From the NCBI GenBank assembly GCA_017551545.1, contig JAFZLJ010000126.1, positions 1 through 64,000 on the forward strand: a stretch of 64,000 nucleotides of DNA, written 5' to 3'. Under the pieces are notes generated by a model that did no database searches, had not been told where the DNA came from, and worked only from the letters and a program-made list of their open reading frames with translations. This stretch comes from Treponema sp. (lineage in GTDB: Bacteria > Spirochaetota > Spirochaetia > Treponematales > Treponemataceae). Of the stretch, positions 25,302 through 32,347 are shown piece after piece. Made by a program: the position numbers and the translations under genes. Each line of letters opens with the position of its first letter. Within the stretch, counting starts at the first letter, position 1.

Positions 25302-25395
25302 GATTACATTATTACAAAGAATTCAAGATTAATCTATAACCTCTTAAACTATTACTTTAATGTCTTTTTATAGTTATTATGATATACTTTCAATT

Positions 25396-25860
25396 ATGAA
25401 AACAATTAACGAAAATTACATGGAAGAAGAAGGCCTCAAAATTGAATTTGTTGGATGGACAAAGTCTTCTAATGAACAATATACAGACTTATCTAATGAA
25501 ATAAGAAAAAATATTATCACTGATAATACAAATCAACTTCCTGGCTGGAAACCTGCTCCTGGAAAAGAAGAATATGTAGACTTAATGCAGCGTGCAAATC
25601 AACTATCCGAAATGTTAATTATTCACCGCCTTTATATAAAGGGTATAAAGTTTGATGGAACTTATCATCAGGAAGGACAATATGGAACACCCCTTATAAA
25701 AATAAACGAAATTGGAATTTTTAAATGGTCAGGGTCTTGTAGATATTGGGGAGAAATAATGGAAGGCGCTGGTTACGGAAAGACTTATTGTGATTGGGCT
25801 TGGATGTCTCCAGAAAATCCTGTTACCCCAGACATGGTCGAAAATGAAAACTTGAATTAA
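25396..25860 (+). CDS. Conserved-looking small protein, unknown function
   Basis: 154 residues from the ATG at 25396 (MKTINENYMEEEG); the frame is open back to 25360 but a -10 box (TATACT, 25383-25388) falls in that extension, seven bases before the ATG. Soluble, rich in Trp and Tyr (FKWSGSCRYWGEIMEGAGYGKTYCDWAW). No family recognised. Directly after its stop, in the same frame, 23 further codons run to another stop at 25932. Confidence 0.65.
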   Translation: MKTINENYMEEEGLKIEFVGWTKSSNEQYTDLSNEIRKNIITDNTNQLPGWKPAPGKEEYVDLMQRANQLSEMLIIHRLYIKGIKFDGTYHQEGQYGTPLIKINEIGIFKWSGSCRYWGEIMEGAGYGKTYCDWAWMSPENPVTPDMVENENLN

Positions 25861-25932
25861 GCCTTCTTATACAAAACACTCGGCCTGCCGCCAGTTGTAG
25901 AAAACAGCGCAGCAACAAATCTGGTGGGTTAA
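25861..25932 (+). pseudogene. Short in-frame remnant after the 25396 gene
   Basis: Twenty-three codons (AFLYKTLGLPPVVENSAATN then LVG, stop) in the same frame as the preceding gene, without their own start. The residue mix looks like real protein. It may be a leftover 3' end of a displaced gene or a stop-codon change in the upstream gene; chance is possible. Confidence 0.25.
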
Positions 25933-25935
25933 TAC

Positions 25936-25970
25936 TTTACAACTAAAAATAATGCAGTAAAATTAGTTGT
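25936..25970 (+). promoter_or_regulatory. Promoter and inverted repeat before nucleoside hydrolase
   Basis: -35 TTTACA (25936-25941) and -10 TAAAAT (25958-25963), seven bases from the ATG at 25971. An inverted repeat ACAACTAA (25939-25946)/TTAGTTGT (25963-25970) frames the core promoter and could be an operator. No ribosome site is visible. Confidence 0.5.
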
Positions 25971-26876
25971 ATGAAAAACCCGAATGATTTGATAAAGATT
26001 CCTGATTATAAAAAAATCCGTGTCATTATTGATACGGATGCTGCATGCGAAGCCGATGATCCTTTTGCAATTGCCCAGGCCCTCATGAGTCCTAAGTTTA
26101 TTGTAAAAGGAATCCTTGCAGAGCATTTCCGTGAGCCTGGTTCAACCAAGCGCAGTTATGATGAAGTGCGCACTGTACTTGAGGCTATGGATGTTGATGT
26201 TCCTGTTTTTATGGGACAAGAAGGACCACTTGAAACAGACAATGCAGTCTCGCCTGCCGCACAGTTTATTATTGATGAAGCAAACAATGGCGCTGGATCT
26301 GATGCCTCGCCTCTCTACATTTTGTGTCAGGGTGCAATTACAAATGTTGCCATGGCGCTACGTGCCTGCCCGCAAATAAAAGATAAAATCATAATTGTCT
26401 GGATAGGAACTCATGGCATTCAGAATATCGGGAAGCCTGTTCCGTTCAGAGAGTTCAATGCCGGAAACGATGTTCCTGCCGCAAATGAAGTTTTGCAGAG
26501 TGGAGCAAAAATCTGGCTTATCCCGTCTGATGTTTATACAACAATAAATGTAACTCTCGCAGAGCTTAAGGTAAAAGTTGAGCCTTATGGAAAAATCGGC
26601 CACCATCTCTATCACAACATGATTGACTATAATTTGTCTGACCGCGCCGGATGGACTCAAGGTGAAAGCTGGTCGCTTGGGGATTCTCCTGCAATTGCAG
26701 TTGCCATTAATCCTGGCTGCGGAAAGTTTGTAGAAGCACCTGCGCCTTTTGTAAATGAAGATACTGCTTCTGTAGCACGAGAAGGTTCTCCTGTAATCCG
26801 CATTTATACAAGCGTTGATTCAAGATTTATCCTTGAAGATTTCTTTGCCAAACTCAAGTTGTTTTTTGGAGAATAA
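25971..26876 (+). CDS. Nucleoside hydrolase-like protein
   Basis: Member of the inosine/uridine-preferring nucleoside hydrolase superfamily. The calcium-binding Asp cluster is seen as IIDTDAACEADDPFAIAQAL near residues 18-37. ILCQGAITNVAMAL and EFNAGNDVPAANEVL supply the other ligands. It would cleave the N-glycosidic bond of ribonucleosides, though DUF1593-type relatives act on other substrates. 301 residues is typical. It ends immediately beside the convergent Spx/ArsC-like gene. Confidence 0.87.
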   Translation: MKNPNDLIKIPDYKKIRVIIDTDAACEADDPFAIAQALMSPKFIVKGILAEHFREPGSTKRSYDEVRTVLEAMDVDVPVFMGQEGPLETDNAVSPAAQFIIDEANNGAGSDASPLYILCQGAITNVAMALRACPQIKDKIIIVWIGTHGIQNIGKPVPFREFNAGNDVPAANEVLQSGAKIWLIPSDVYTTINVTLAELKVKVEPYGKIGHHLYHNMIDYNLSDRAGWTQGESWSLGDSPAIAVAINPGCGKFVEAPAPFVNEDTASVAREGSPVIRIYTSVDSRFILEDFFAKLKLFFGE

Positions 26877-27236
26877 TTATTTCCAGGTTTCCCAGATTTT
26901 TTGCTGGAGGCCTACAGTTGCGGCAGTTTTTCCATTGCGGCATACAGGCTGCTTCATAAGCTTAGTCTGATTTTCAAAAAGCTTTGATTCTTTTTCGCTG
27001 TCATCAAGGTAAGCAATGCTTGAGTAGTCTTTAGATTTATTGTCTATGAGTGCGTCTATGGCATCTGCGCGGGAGCCGGTTTCTTTTGCAAGAGCAGAAA
27101 CTACTGAGTCAAATTCTCCAGGCGACATTTCTTTTTCCTTCAGGTCTACAAACTGAAAGTCTATTCGTCGTTCCTTAAAAAATCTCTGTGCCGATTTTGT
27201 ATCAAAAGATTTATTTGTTCCAAAGATTTGAATCAT
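26877..27236 (-). CDS. ArsC/Spx-like thioredoxin-fold protein lacking the N-terminal Cys
   Basis: 119 residues with the ArsC/Spx layout: MIQIFGTNKSFDTKSAQRFFKERRI at the N-terminus and the later QTKLMKQPVCRNGKTAATVG block. In ArsC and Spx the first loop carries Cys or CxxC; here it is TNKSFDTK, with no Cys. Arsenate reduction is therefore unlikely, and it may be a non-redox member. The only Cys is in PVCRNG. Confidence 0.85.
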   Translation of the reverse strand: MIQIFGTNKSFDTKSAQRFFKERRIDFQFVDLKEKEMSPGEFDSVVSALAKETGSRADAIDALIDNKSKDYSSIAYLDDSEKESKLFENQTKLMKQPVCRNGKTAATVGLQQKIWETWK

Positions 27237-27250
27237 GGTATCGCTCCTGT

Positions 27251-27796
27251 TTATAAATATGATAACACATTTTTCTGATATTCTTCTATAAGGTGGTCTA
27301 TGCTCCAGGCAGCATTTGCAGGACTTGTACTTGGGAGGCAGTGACTCTGCAGGTTGAATTGAAGTTCATATTTGGCGGCGCAGAATTTCTGCCATAAATT
27401 GAATGCTGTTTTGCCAGTACAAAAAACGTGTTTAATTTTTGATTTTTCAAATAGTGGCGAAAAATCATTTGGTACTGCATTTTTGATGCTTGAGTCTGCG
27501 GCACCGTGAATGTCGCAGGAAGCTAAGACATCCCATAGGGCAAGGTTGTGGCGGAGCAGAAAGTTGCGTCGTTCTGTGATTGCAGCATTTGTGTCGGGAG
27601 CGTTATTGGGTAAAGCCAGGGTTTCTCCAAAAACTGCGGGAAGGACTTTCCAGAATCTGTTTTGCGGGTGCATATAGAAAAATCCGGCGGCGCGGCTGGC
27701 TGGAGACGGCATTGTGCCAAGAAAAAGAATCTTGCTGTCTTTATTCCAAACGGGTGGGATTTCATGAATTATTTTTTCACTTGTGTTTTCATTCAT
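27251..27796 (-). CDS. DNA-deoxyinosine glycosylase (UDG family 6, HDG)
   Basis: Removes hypoxanthine (deaminated adenine) and related bases from DNA. The family motif is clear in ILFLGTMPSPASRAAGFFYM then HPQNRFWKVLP near residues 24-52, with the C-terminal LPSTSPANAA. 181 residues is normal. It overlaps the upstream alkyltransferase gene by four bases, making a two-gene DNA-repair unit behind a kinase gene. Confidence 0.9.
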   Translation of the reverse strand: MNENTSEKIIHEIPPVWNKDSKILFLGTMPSPASRAAGFFYMHPQNRFWKVLPAVFGETLALPNNAPDTNAAITERRNFLLRHNLALWDVLASCDIHGAADSSIKNAVPNDFSPLFEKSKIKHVFCTGKTAFNLWQKFCAAKYELQFNLQSHCLPSTSPANAAWSIDHLIEEYQKNVLSYL

Positions 27797-28140
27797 TTTA
27801 GTTTTCCCAGCTCGGCACTTATAAGTTCAAAATCTTCCTGAGTGATATTGTGTTTTGTCATGTCTACATGGCCGTCTATAAATGTTACGCCTTCGGCTTC
27901 AAGTTTATTTCTCTGAACATCCGGGCCGCCAAACACAAAGCTTCCTGAACAAAAGCCTTTTGAATTTACAACACGATGACACGGTGTAATTTCATTACTT
28001 GGATTTTCGTGAAGTGCATTGCCGACATAACGACGCAGATTACAGTTTCCAAGCAGAGCACCAATTTGAGAATATGATGCAACCTTACCTCGAGGAATCA
28101 AACGAACTGCAGCATAGATTAGTTCTTTTTTATCCAACAT
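27793..28140 (-). CDS. MGMT-family DNA alkyltransferase, C-terminal domain only
   Basis: 115 residues from MLDKKEL, corresponding to the DNA-binding/active-site domain of O6-methylguanine methyltransferases. The active Cys is present (TPCHRVVN), unlike ATL proteins which have Trp there; IPRGKVASYSQIGALLG and RRYVGNALHENP are family blocks. It probably repairs O6-alkylguanine or directs other repair. The ATG at 28140 lies inside the end of the kinase gene (11-base overlap); an upstream start (28185) would overlap more. Confidence 0.88.
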   Translation of the reverse strand: MLDKKELIYAAVRLIPRGKVASYSQIGALLGNCNLRRYVGNALHENPSNEITPCHRVVNSKGFCSGSFVFGGPDVQRNKLEAEGVTFIDGHVDMTKHNITQEDFELISAELGKLK

Positions 28141-29035
28141 ATTCTGCGACGATGCTTTGAACTGGACCAAGATAACTTGGACCAAACAAGTTTAAGTGAT
28201 TTAAAAGCTGGTATAAATTGTAAAGGTCACGACGGTTTTCGTAGCCTGGCTGGAGCGGGAGTGCTTCGCGGTAGGCATCATAAAACGCAGGAGAAAAACC
28301 TCCGAATAATTCTGTCATTGCAAGGTCTACTTCTGCGTGGCTTATGTAGCAGGCCGGATCTATCAGCATTGCTTTCCCATCCGGGCCGCACATTACGTTT
28401 CCGTTCCAAAGGTCACCATGAACTAAGCTAGGATTTTCCGGTTCAATAAGGAAGTCTTCCAGATGGTCTAAGAGCTTTGTGTTGGCTTCTCTGTCGCTGG
28501 ATGAAAAATATGAATCAGCAGCTTTGAATTGAGGAGCAAGTCTGTTATCGCGGAAAAAAGAAATCCAGCTATCACAAGTGGTGTTTATCTGCGGGCGTGC
28601 GCCTACAAAGTTATCCTGAAAAAATCCAAAGGTTTTATCTTGAGTCGGGGCGTCGTGCATAGCGGCAAGATTTCGTCCAAGCTCTTCCCAATAGTCTGCA
28701 CGCTTTTTTCCGCTTTCAATATATTTCAAAAGAAGAAAACTATAGCCAACATCTTCCCCATCGTCTGTTCCTGTACAAAGGATTTCGGGAGTACCGATTG
28801 CTTTTGTATTTGCAATTGCGGTGAGACCTGCAGCTTCTGCTGTAAAAAAGGCGGCATTTTGTTTTGCATTTGCTTTCATAAAAATGCGTTTACCGTTGTT
28901 CAAAGTAAGGGCATATGCTTTGTTTATATCTCCTCCAGAAACCCTGTCTGTCTGTGTAATTGCAACAGAATTACCAAAAAGAGAAACAAGAGCTTCGGCC
29001 AATGAATTGTAGTTTGGGGGAAGAGTGATGTCCAT
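28130..29035 (-). CDS. Fructosamine kinase-family protein
   Basis: Aminoglycoside/fructosamine-3-kinase fold, 301 residues. Family blocks are RVSGGDINKAYALTLNNGKRIFMKAN (Lys of the N-lobe), the catalytic LVHGDLWNGNVMC and AMLIDPACYISHAEVDLAM. It would phosphorylate protein-bound sugar adducts to trigger deglycation. First of the three-gene unit with the alkyltransferase and deoxyinosine glycosylase, pointing to macromolecule-damage repair. Confidence 0.9.
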   Translation of the reverse strand: MDITLPPNYNSLAEALVSLFGNSVAITQTDRVSGGDINKAYALTLNNGKRIFMKANAKQNAAFFTAEAAGLTAIANTKAIGTPEILCTGTDDGEDVGYSFLLLKYIESGKKRADYWEELGRNLAAMHDAPTQDKTFGFFQDNFVGARPQINTTCDSWISFFRDNRLAPQFKAADSYFSSSDREANTKLLDHLEDFLIEPENPSLVHGDLWNGNVMCGPDGKAMLIDPACYISHAEVDLAMTELFGGFSPAFYDAYREALPLQPGYENRRDLYNLYQLLNHLNLFGPSYLGPVQSIVAEYVG

Positions 29036-29041
29036 GAATCT

Positions 29042-29070
29042 ATAATAAAACGAAAAAGTTCTGGTGTCGA
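29042..29070 (-). promoter_or_regulatory. Promoter of the kinase-repair operon, apparently leaderless
   Basis: Minus strand -35 TCGACA (29070-29065), 17-base spacer, -10 TATTAT (29047-29042), six bases to the ATG at 29035. No ribosome site. Confidence 0.55.
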
Positions 29071-29103
29071 GAGGTAACTTGTCATTGCAAGGGTTGCAAA
29101 ATA

Positions 29104-29136
29104 TGACATTACAATGTCAAGTTTTAATGTTATAAT
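29104..29136 (+). promoter_or_regulatory. Promoter and operator of the WYL regulator gene
   Basis: Palindrome TGACATT-AC-AATGTCA (29104-29119) overlaps the -35 box TTACAA (29109-29114). A 16-base spacer leads to -10 TATAAT (29131-29136). The ATG at 29143 is six bases further, so the mRNA should be leaderless. The half-site arrangement TGACA-N6-TGTCA recurs at 30106-30121. Confidence 0.65.
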
Positions 29137-29142
29137 AAACTC

Positions 29143-30096
29143 ATGCAAATAGATCAACTTTTTGAATTGGTTTATGTTCTCCTTGACAAAAAGCAGGTAA
29201 CAGCAAAGGAAATGGCAGAACGCTTTGGGGTTTCTACCAGAACAATTTACCGCTGGGTAGACGCGCTTTCTGTTTCTGGGGTTCCCATTTATTCGCAGAA
29301 CGGTCGTGGCGGTGGAATTGCAATTTCAGAAAAATATGCCCTCGATACAAAAGTGCTTTCTGACGAAGAACGCCTTGCAATTGTTTCAAGTGTAAAAGCA
29401 CTGAACAGTCTGAGTGGAAATCCTGCTTCAGTTGTAAATGCAAACATCAAGGCTGCAGAAAAAATCTCAGGACTTGTAGAAAAAGATACAGACTGGCTCG
29501 AAGTTGATTTTGCCCCCTGGAGTCCTGAAGGCAGCAGTGTGCGCCAGGTATTTGGAACGTTGCGTGATTGTATTTTACAGAAAAAGCAGGTGGTTTTTGA
29601 TTATTACTCCGGTGATGGAAGAATGGAAAGGCGCACAGTTCATCCATGGAAGTTGATTTATAAAGGACAGGCCTGGTACCTCCAGGGCTGGTGTACAACC
29701 CGCAAGGCCGAACGTTTTTTTAAACTCACAAGAATGCAGAATCTTGATATGACAGGCCGCACTGCAAATATCACCAGGATTGCTGCAAAGGAGTACGAAG
29801 CAAAGAACAACTCCCCTGCTCCGCAAAAAATACTTGACTACAAACCAAAGCTTTTGACAATCAAGGCCAAGGTGTTTCCACAAAAAATTTCATATCTGCT
29901 TGATACCTTTATCTGCTCCGAAGTTATTCCTCATAAGGACGGCAGTATTACTGCAACATTTAGTGTTCCAGACCAGGATTGGATTTATGAACTTCTTTTA
30001 GGTTTTGGTTCAAATATGAAAATCATTGCGCCAAAGCAAGTGAAGGACCAGATTTTACAAATTGCAAAGGACGTCCTGAAAAATTACAAAAACTAA
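29143..30096 (+). CDS. YafY-type transcriptional regulator with WYL domain
   Basis: N-terminal helix-turn-helix (residues 5-55, VTAKEMAERFGVSTRTIYRW), then a WYL ligand-binding domain (about 140-200, VFDYYSGDGRMERRTVHPWK and GQAWYLQGWCTTRKAERFFKL) and a C-terminal extension. Such regulators often sense DNA damage products or nucleic-acid ligands. It sits between repair genes on the minus strand and a run of small protective genes on the plus strand, and both its own promoter and the next one carry the same palindrome. Confidence 0.92.
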   Translation: MQIDQLFELVYVLLDKKQVTAKEMAERFGVSTRTIYRWVDALSVSGVPIYSQNGRGGGIAISEKYALDTKVLSDEERLAIVSSVKALNSLSGNPASVVNANIKAAEKISGLVEKDTDWLEVDFAPWSPEGSSVRQVFGTLRDCILQKKQVVFDYYSGDGRMERRTVHPWKLIYKGQAWYLQGWCTTRKAERFFKLTRMQNLDMTGRTANITRIAAKEYEAKNNSPAPQKILDYKPKLLTIKAKVFPQKISYLLDTFICSEVIPHKDGSITATFSVPDQDWIYELLLGFGSNMKIIAPKQVKDQILQIAKDVLKNYKN

Positions 30097-30100
30097 ATTT

Positions 30101-30138
30101 AAATATGACATTTAGTTGTCATATTTAAAGTGTATAAT
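30101..30138 (+). promoter_or_regulatory. Operator and promoter of the DUF3781-DUF6434 gene
   Basis: Inverted repeat AAATATGACA (30101-30110)/TGTCATATTT (30117-30126) contains the same TGACA-N6-TGTCA core as the regulator's own promoter. A -10 TATAAT lies at 30133-30138, six bases before the ATG at 30145. The -35 region falls within the palindrome, so a bound regulator would block or reposition polymerase. Confidence 0.6.
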
Positions 30139-30144
30139 AAAGAT

Positions 30145-31068
30145 ATGAAAACTGATAATGAATTGCTGCAAAACATCCACAAACTTCACACTACACCAAT
30201 GGGAATTGATCGTATCAGGAGAAATCTTGGGCTTGGGGAAGATGTGAGCGATGTAGTTGAGTTCTGTAGAAATGCAATTAGACGAGAGGATTGCCAGATA
30301 ACCCGTCAGGGCAAAAACTGGTATTGTGAAATTAGTGATATAATTATAACTGTGAATGCTTATAGTTATACGATTATTACTGCACACGCACAACATCGTC
30401 ATTGTGAGCGCAGCGCGACAATCCACAATAATAGATTGCCACGGGGCTACGCCCCTCGCAATGACGCGAAACGACCAAACTTTGACGACATAAAATCCTA
30501 CGAAGAATTCTCAAAATATTACTGGTATCGCGAAGAGCTGCAGCAAATCTGTAAGTCTCATGGAATTGACACAAGCGGAATGAAAGCTGAATTGAATTAC
30601 AATATCGAACAGTTTTTTAAGGGAAATATAATTAAACCAAAAATCCCGCAGAAAAAAGTGGCTGCCAAAAAAACACAAATACCACTCACTTTGAAAACTG
30701 GTTTGATAGAATGCGGCTTTACTTTTGGCCCGCGTTTTCGTGAGTTTTTTGCAGAACAAACTGGAATCACAAATTTTAAGTTCAACGTAGACATGGTAGC
30801 AACAGCCCGAAAAGTCAAAGAAACTCAGGATCTCAATTTCACACTAGGTGACCTGCTGGATATTTACTACGGCAAAAAATCATATGCAAAATACGACAAG
30901 GTTTCCCTTCAGTGGAACAAATTTGTACACGACTTTTGCGCTGATCCTGCAACAGCAAACATACCAGACAAACTAAAAACTGCGGCAGCCCTATGGAAGC
31001 AAGTTCGTGAATCGACAAGAGAAAAAGTATATACACATGAATTATTGGAGAACAACAATGGCATTTGA
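30145..31068 (+). CDS. DUF3781 protein fused to a SAP/DUF6434-like protein through a repeat
   Basis: Residues 1 to about 80 are a complete DUF3781 domain (HKLHTTPMGIDRIRRNLGLG, QGKNWYCEISDIIITVNAYS, YTIITAHAQ). About 25 residues (RHCERSATIHNNRLPRGYAP then RND) come from repeat B3. The rest, from KRPNFDDIKSYEEFSKYYW, looks like a complete DUF6434/SAP-type protein with YREELQQICKSHGIDTSGMK. Elsewhere these are normally separate small genes, so the repeat has probably joined two genes in frame. Functions unknown; SAP modules usually bind nucleic acids. Last codons overlap the next gene's start. Confidence 0.75.
   Translation: MKTDNELLQNIHKLHTTPMGIDRIRRNLGLGEDVSDVVEFCRNAIRREDCQITRQGKNWYCEISDIIITVNAYSYTIITAHAQHRHCERSATIHNNRLPRGYAPRNDAKRPNFDDIKSYEEFSKYYWYREELQQICKSHGIDTSGMKAELNYNIEQFFKGNIIKPKIPQKKVAAKKTQIPLTLKTGLIECGFTFGPRFREFFAEQTGITNFKFNVDMVATARKVKETQDLNFTLGDLLDIYYGKKSYAKYDKVSLQWNKFVHDFCADPATANIPDKLKTAAALWKQVRESTREKVYTHELLENNNGI
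30397..30466. repeat. Palindromic repeat family B, copy B3, inside a reading frame
   Basis: Seventy bases with ends CGTCATTGTGAGCG and CCCTCGCAATGACG. It is translated without a stop between the DUF3781 and DUF6434-like halves of the 30145-31068 gene. Confidence 0.88.
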
Positions 31069-31696
31069 TTACAAGAAAGAATACAAAGAATTTTATCTTC
31101 CGCCGGCAAAGCCTCAGATTATCACCGTTCCAAAAATGCAGTTCGTTGCTGTCCGAGGCAAAGGTAACCCAAACGAAGAAACAGGTGAATACAAAACAGC
31201 ACTTGAACTACTTTACGGTATTTCCTACACAATCAAAATGAGCAAAATGGGTGACCACAGAATTGATGGATATTTTGATTATGTTGTTCCACCGCTTGAA
31301 GGCTTCTGGTGGCAGGAAAAAAACGGCAAGAAAATGCCAGGAATTGATTATTCAAACAAAGAAGAATTTCAATGGGTTTCATTAATCCGTTTACCGGACT
31401 TTGTCAGCAAAAAAGATTTTGATTGGGCAAAAGAAACGGTTAAAAAGAAAAAAGGTCTGGACCCTTCACGTGCAGAATTGCTGACCATTACCGAGGGACT
31501 TTGCGTACAGATAATGCACATTGGTTCTTACGACAACGAACCAGCTACAATAAAACTCATGGATGATTTTGCGACAGAGCAAGGCTATATGCTAGACTTT
31601 TCTGAAACCAGAAATCATCATGAAATATATTTGAGTGATCCTAGAAAGGTTGCACCCGAGAAATTGCGAACAGTGATAAGGCATCCCATTAAATAA
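31058..31696 (+). CDS. GyrI-like small-molecule-binding protein
   Basis: 212 residues from MAFDYKKEYKEFY, with GGAG eight bases upstream. The GyrI-like fold is indicated by PKMQFVAVRGKGNPNEETGE, YFDYVVPPLEGFWWQE and the C-terminal HEIYLSDPRKVAPEKLRTVIRHPI. Family members bind hydrophobic compounds; some hydrolyse reactive cyclopropanoid toxins. It starts inside the end of the DUF3781-DUF6434 gene. Confidence 0.85.
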   Translation: MAFDYKKEYKEFYLPPAKPQIITVPKMQFVAVRGKGNPNEETGEYKTALELLYGISYTIKMSKMGDHRIDGYFDYVVPPLEGFWWQEKNGKKMPGIDYSNKEEFQWVSLIRLPDFVSKKDFDWAKETVKKKKGLDPSRAELLTITEGLCVQIMHIGSYDNEPATIKLMDDFATEQGYMLDFSETRNHHEIYLSDPRKVAPEKLRTVIRHPIK

Positions 31697-31725
31697 TGGA
31701 TTGCCGCGCTTTGCTCGCAATGACG
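31697..31725. repeat. Palindromic repeat family B, half copy B4
   Basis: TGGATTGCCGCGCTTTGCTC plus GCAATGACG, lying directly after the stop of the GyrI-like gene and before the ribosome site of the ClbS-like gene. Confidence 0.85.
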
Positions 31726-31747
31726 AAATACAAAAGGAGAAACAATA

Positions 31748-32299
31748 ATGCCAAGACCAACAACAAAGGACGACCTGCTTAAGGCAGCTCAGGAAAACTA
31801 TGAAAAGCTTATTCAGATGATTGACGACATGTCGGAAAAAGAACTGAATACGCCGTTTGATTTTTCGGGAGAACCGAGCAAAAAGGAAGCTCACTGGAGC
31901 CGTGATAAAAATGTGCGTGATATTCTGATTCATCTTTATGAATGGCATCAGCTTATGCTGAACTTTCCTAAGAACAATAAGGGAATTACAGACAGCAAAA
32001 TTGCAATTGCTTTTTTGCCTGCGGAATACAGCTGGAAAACTTATGGCGCAATGAATGTAATGTTCTGGAACCGTCATCAAAAAACTTCGCTTGAAGAAGC
32101 AAAGAAACTGTTTGCAAAAAGTCATGCAGATGTAATGGCCCTCATAAAAAAATACAGCAACGAAGAACTTTTTATGCCAAAGCATTTTCCATGGACAGGT
32201 AACGCTGCGCTCGGTGCCTATTTTGTAAGCACAACCTCGAGCCACTACGACTGGGCTATGAAAAAAATTAAGGCGCATAAGAAGAACTGTAAAGGATAA
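31748..32299 (+). CDS. ClbS/DfsB-family protective protein
   Basis: 183 residues of the ClbS/DfsB four-helix family (MPRPTTKDDLLKAAQENYEK, LIHLYEWHQLM, HFPWTGNAALGAYFVSTTSSH YDWAMKKI in two blocks). ClbS protects colibactin producers by opening the toxin's cyclopropane ring; most relatives are uncharacterised. AAGGAG precedes the ATG. With the neighbouring GyrI-like gene it suggests a response to reactive small molecules (inference). Confidence 0.87.
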   Translation: MPRPTTKDDLLKAAQENYEKLIQMIDDMSEKELNTPFDFSGEPSKKEAHWSRDKNVRDILIHLYEWHQLMLNFPKNNKGITDSKIAIAFLPAEYSWKTYGAMNVMFWNRHQKTSLEEAKKLFAKSHADVMALIKKYSNEELFMPKHFPWTGNAALGAYFVSTTSSHYDWAMKKIKAHKKNCKG

Positions 32300-32300
32300 A

Positions 32301-32336
32301 TGGATTGCCACGGGGCTTTGCCCCTCGCAATGACGG
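32301..32336. repeat. Palindromic repeat family B, half copy B5
   Basis: TGGATTGCCACGGGGCTTTG plus CCCCTCGCAATGACGG. It begins two bases after the ClbS-like stop. Its trailing GGGGG run is the only purine-rich stretch before the radical SAM gene's ATG and may serve as its ribosome site. Confidence 0.85.
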
Positions 32337-32347
32337 GGGATTTCACT

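Noticed and set aside
29060-29100. Further family B copy (TGTCATTGCAAGGGTTGCAA)
   Set aside because: Only the CATTGC core is shared and the ends are missing; may be a decayed copy but not supportable.
32300-32347. N-terminal extension of the radical SAM protein (MDCHGALPLAMTGD)
   Set aside because: It is repeat B5 in frame, nearly the same peptide as at GH127, and the family N-terminus starts at 32348.
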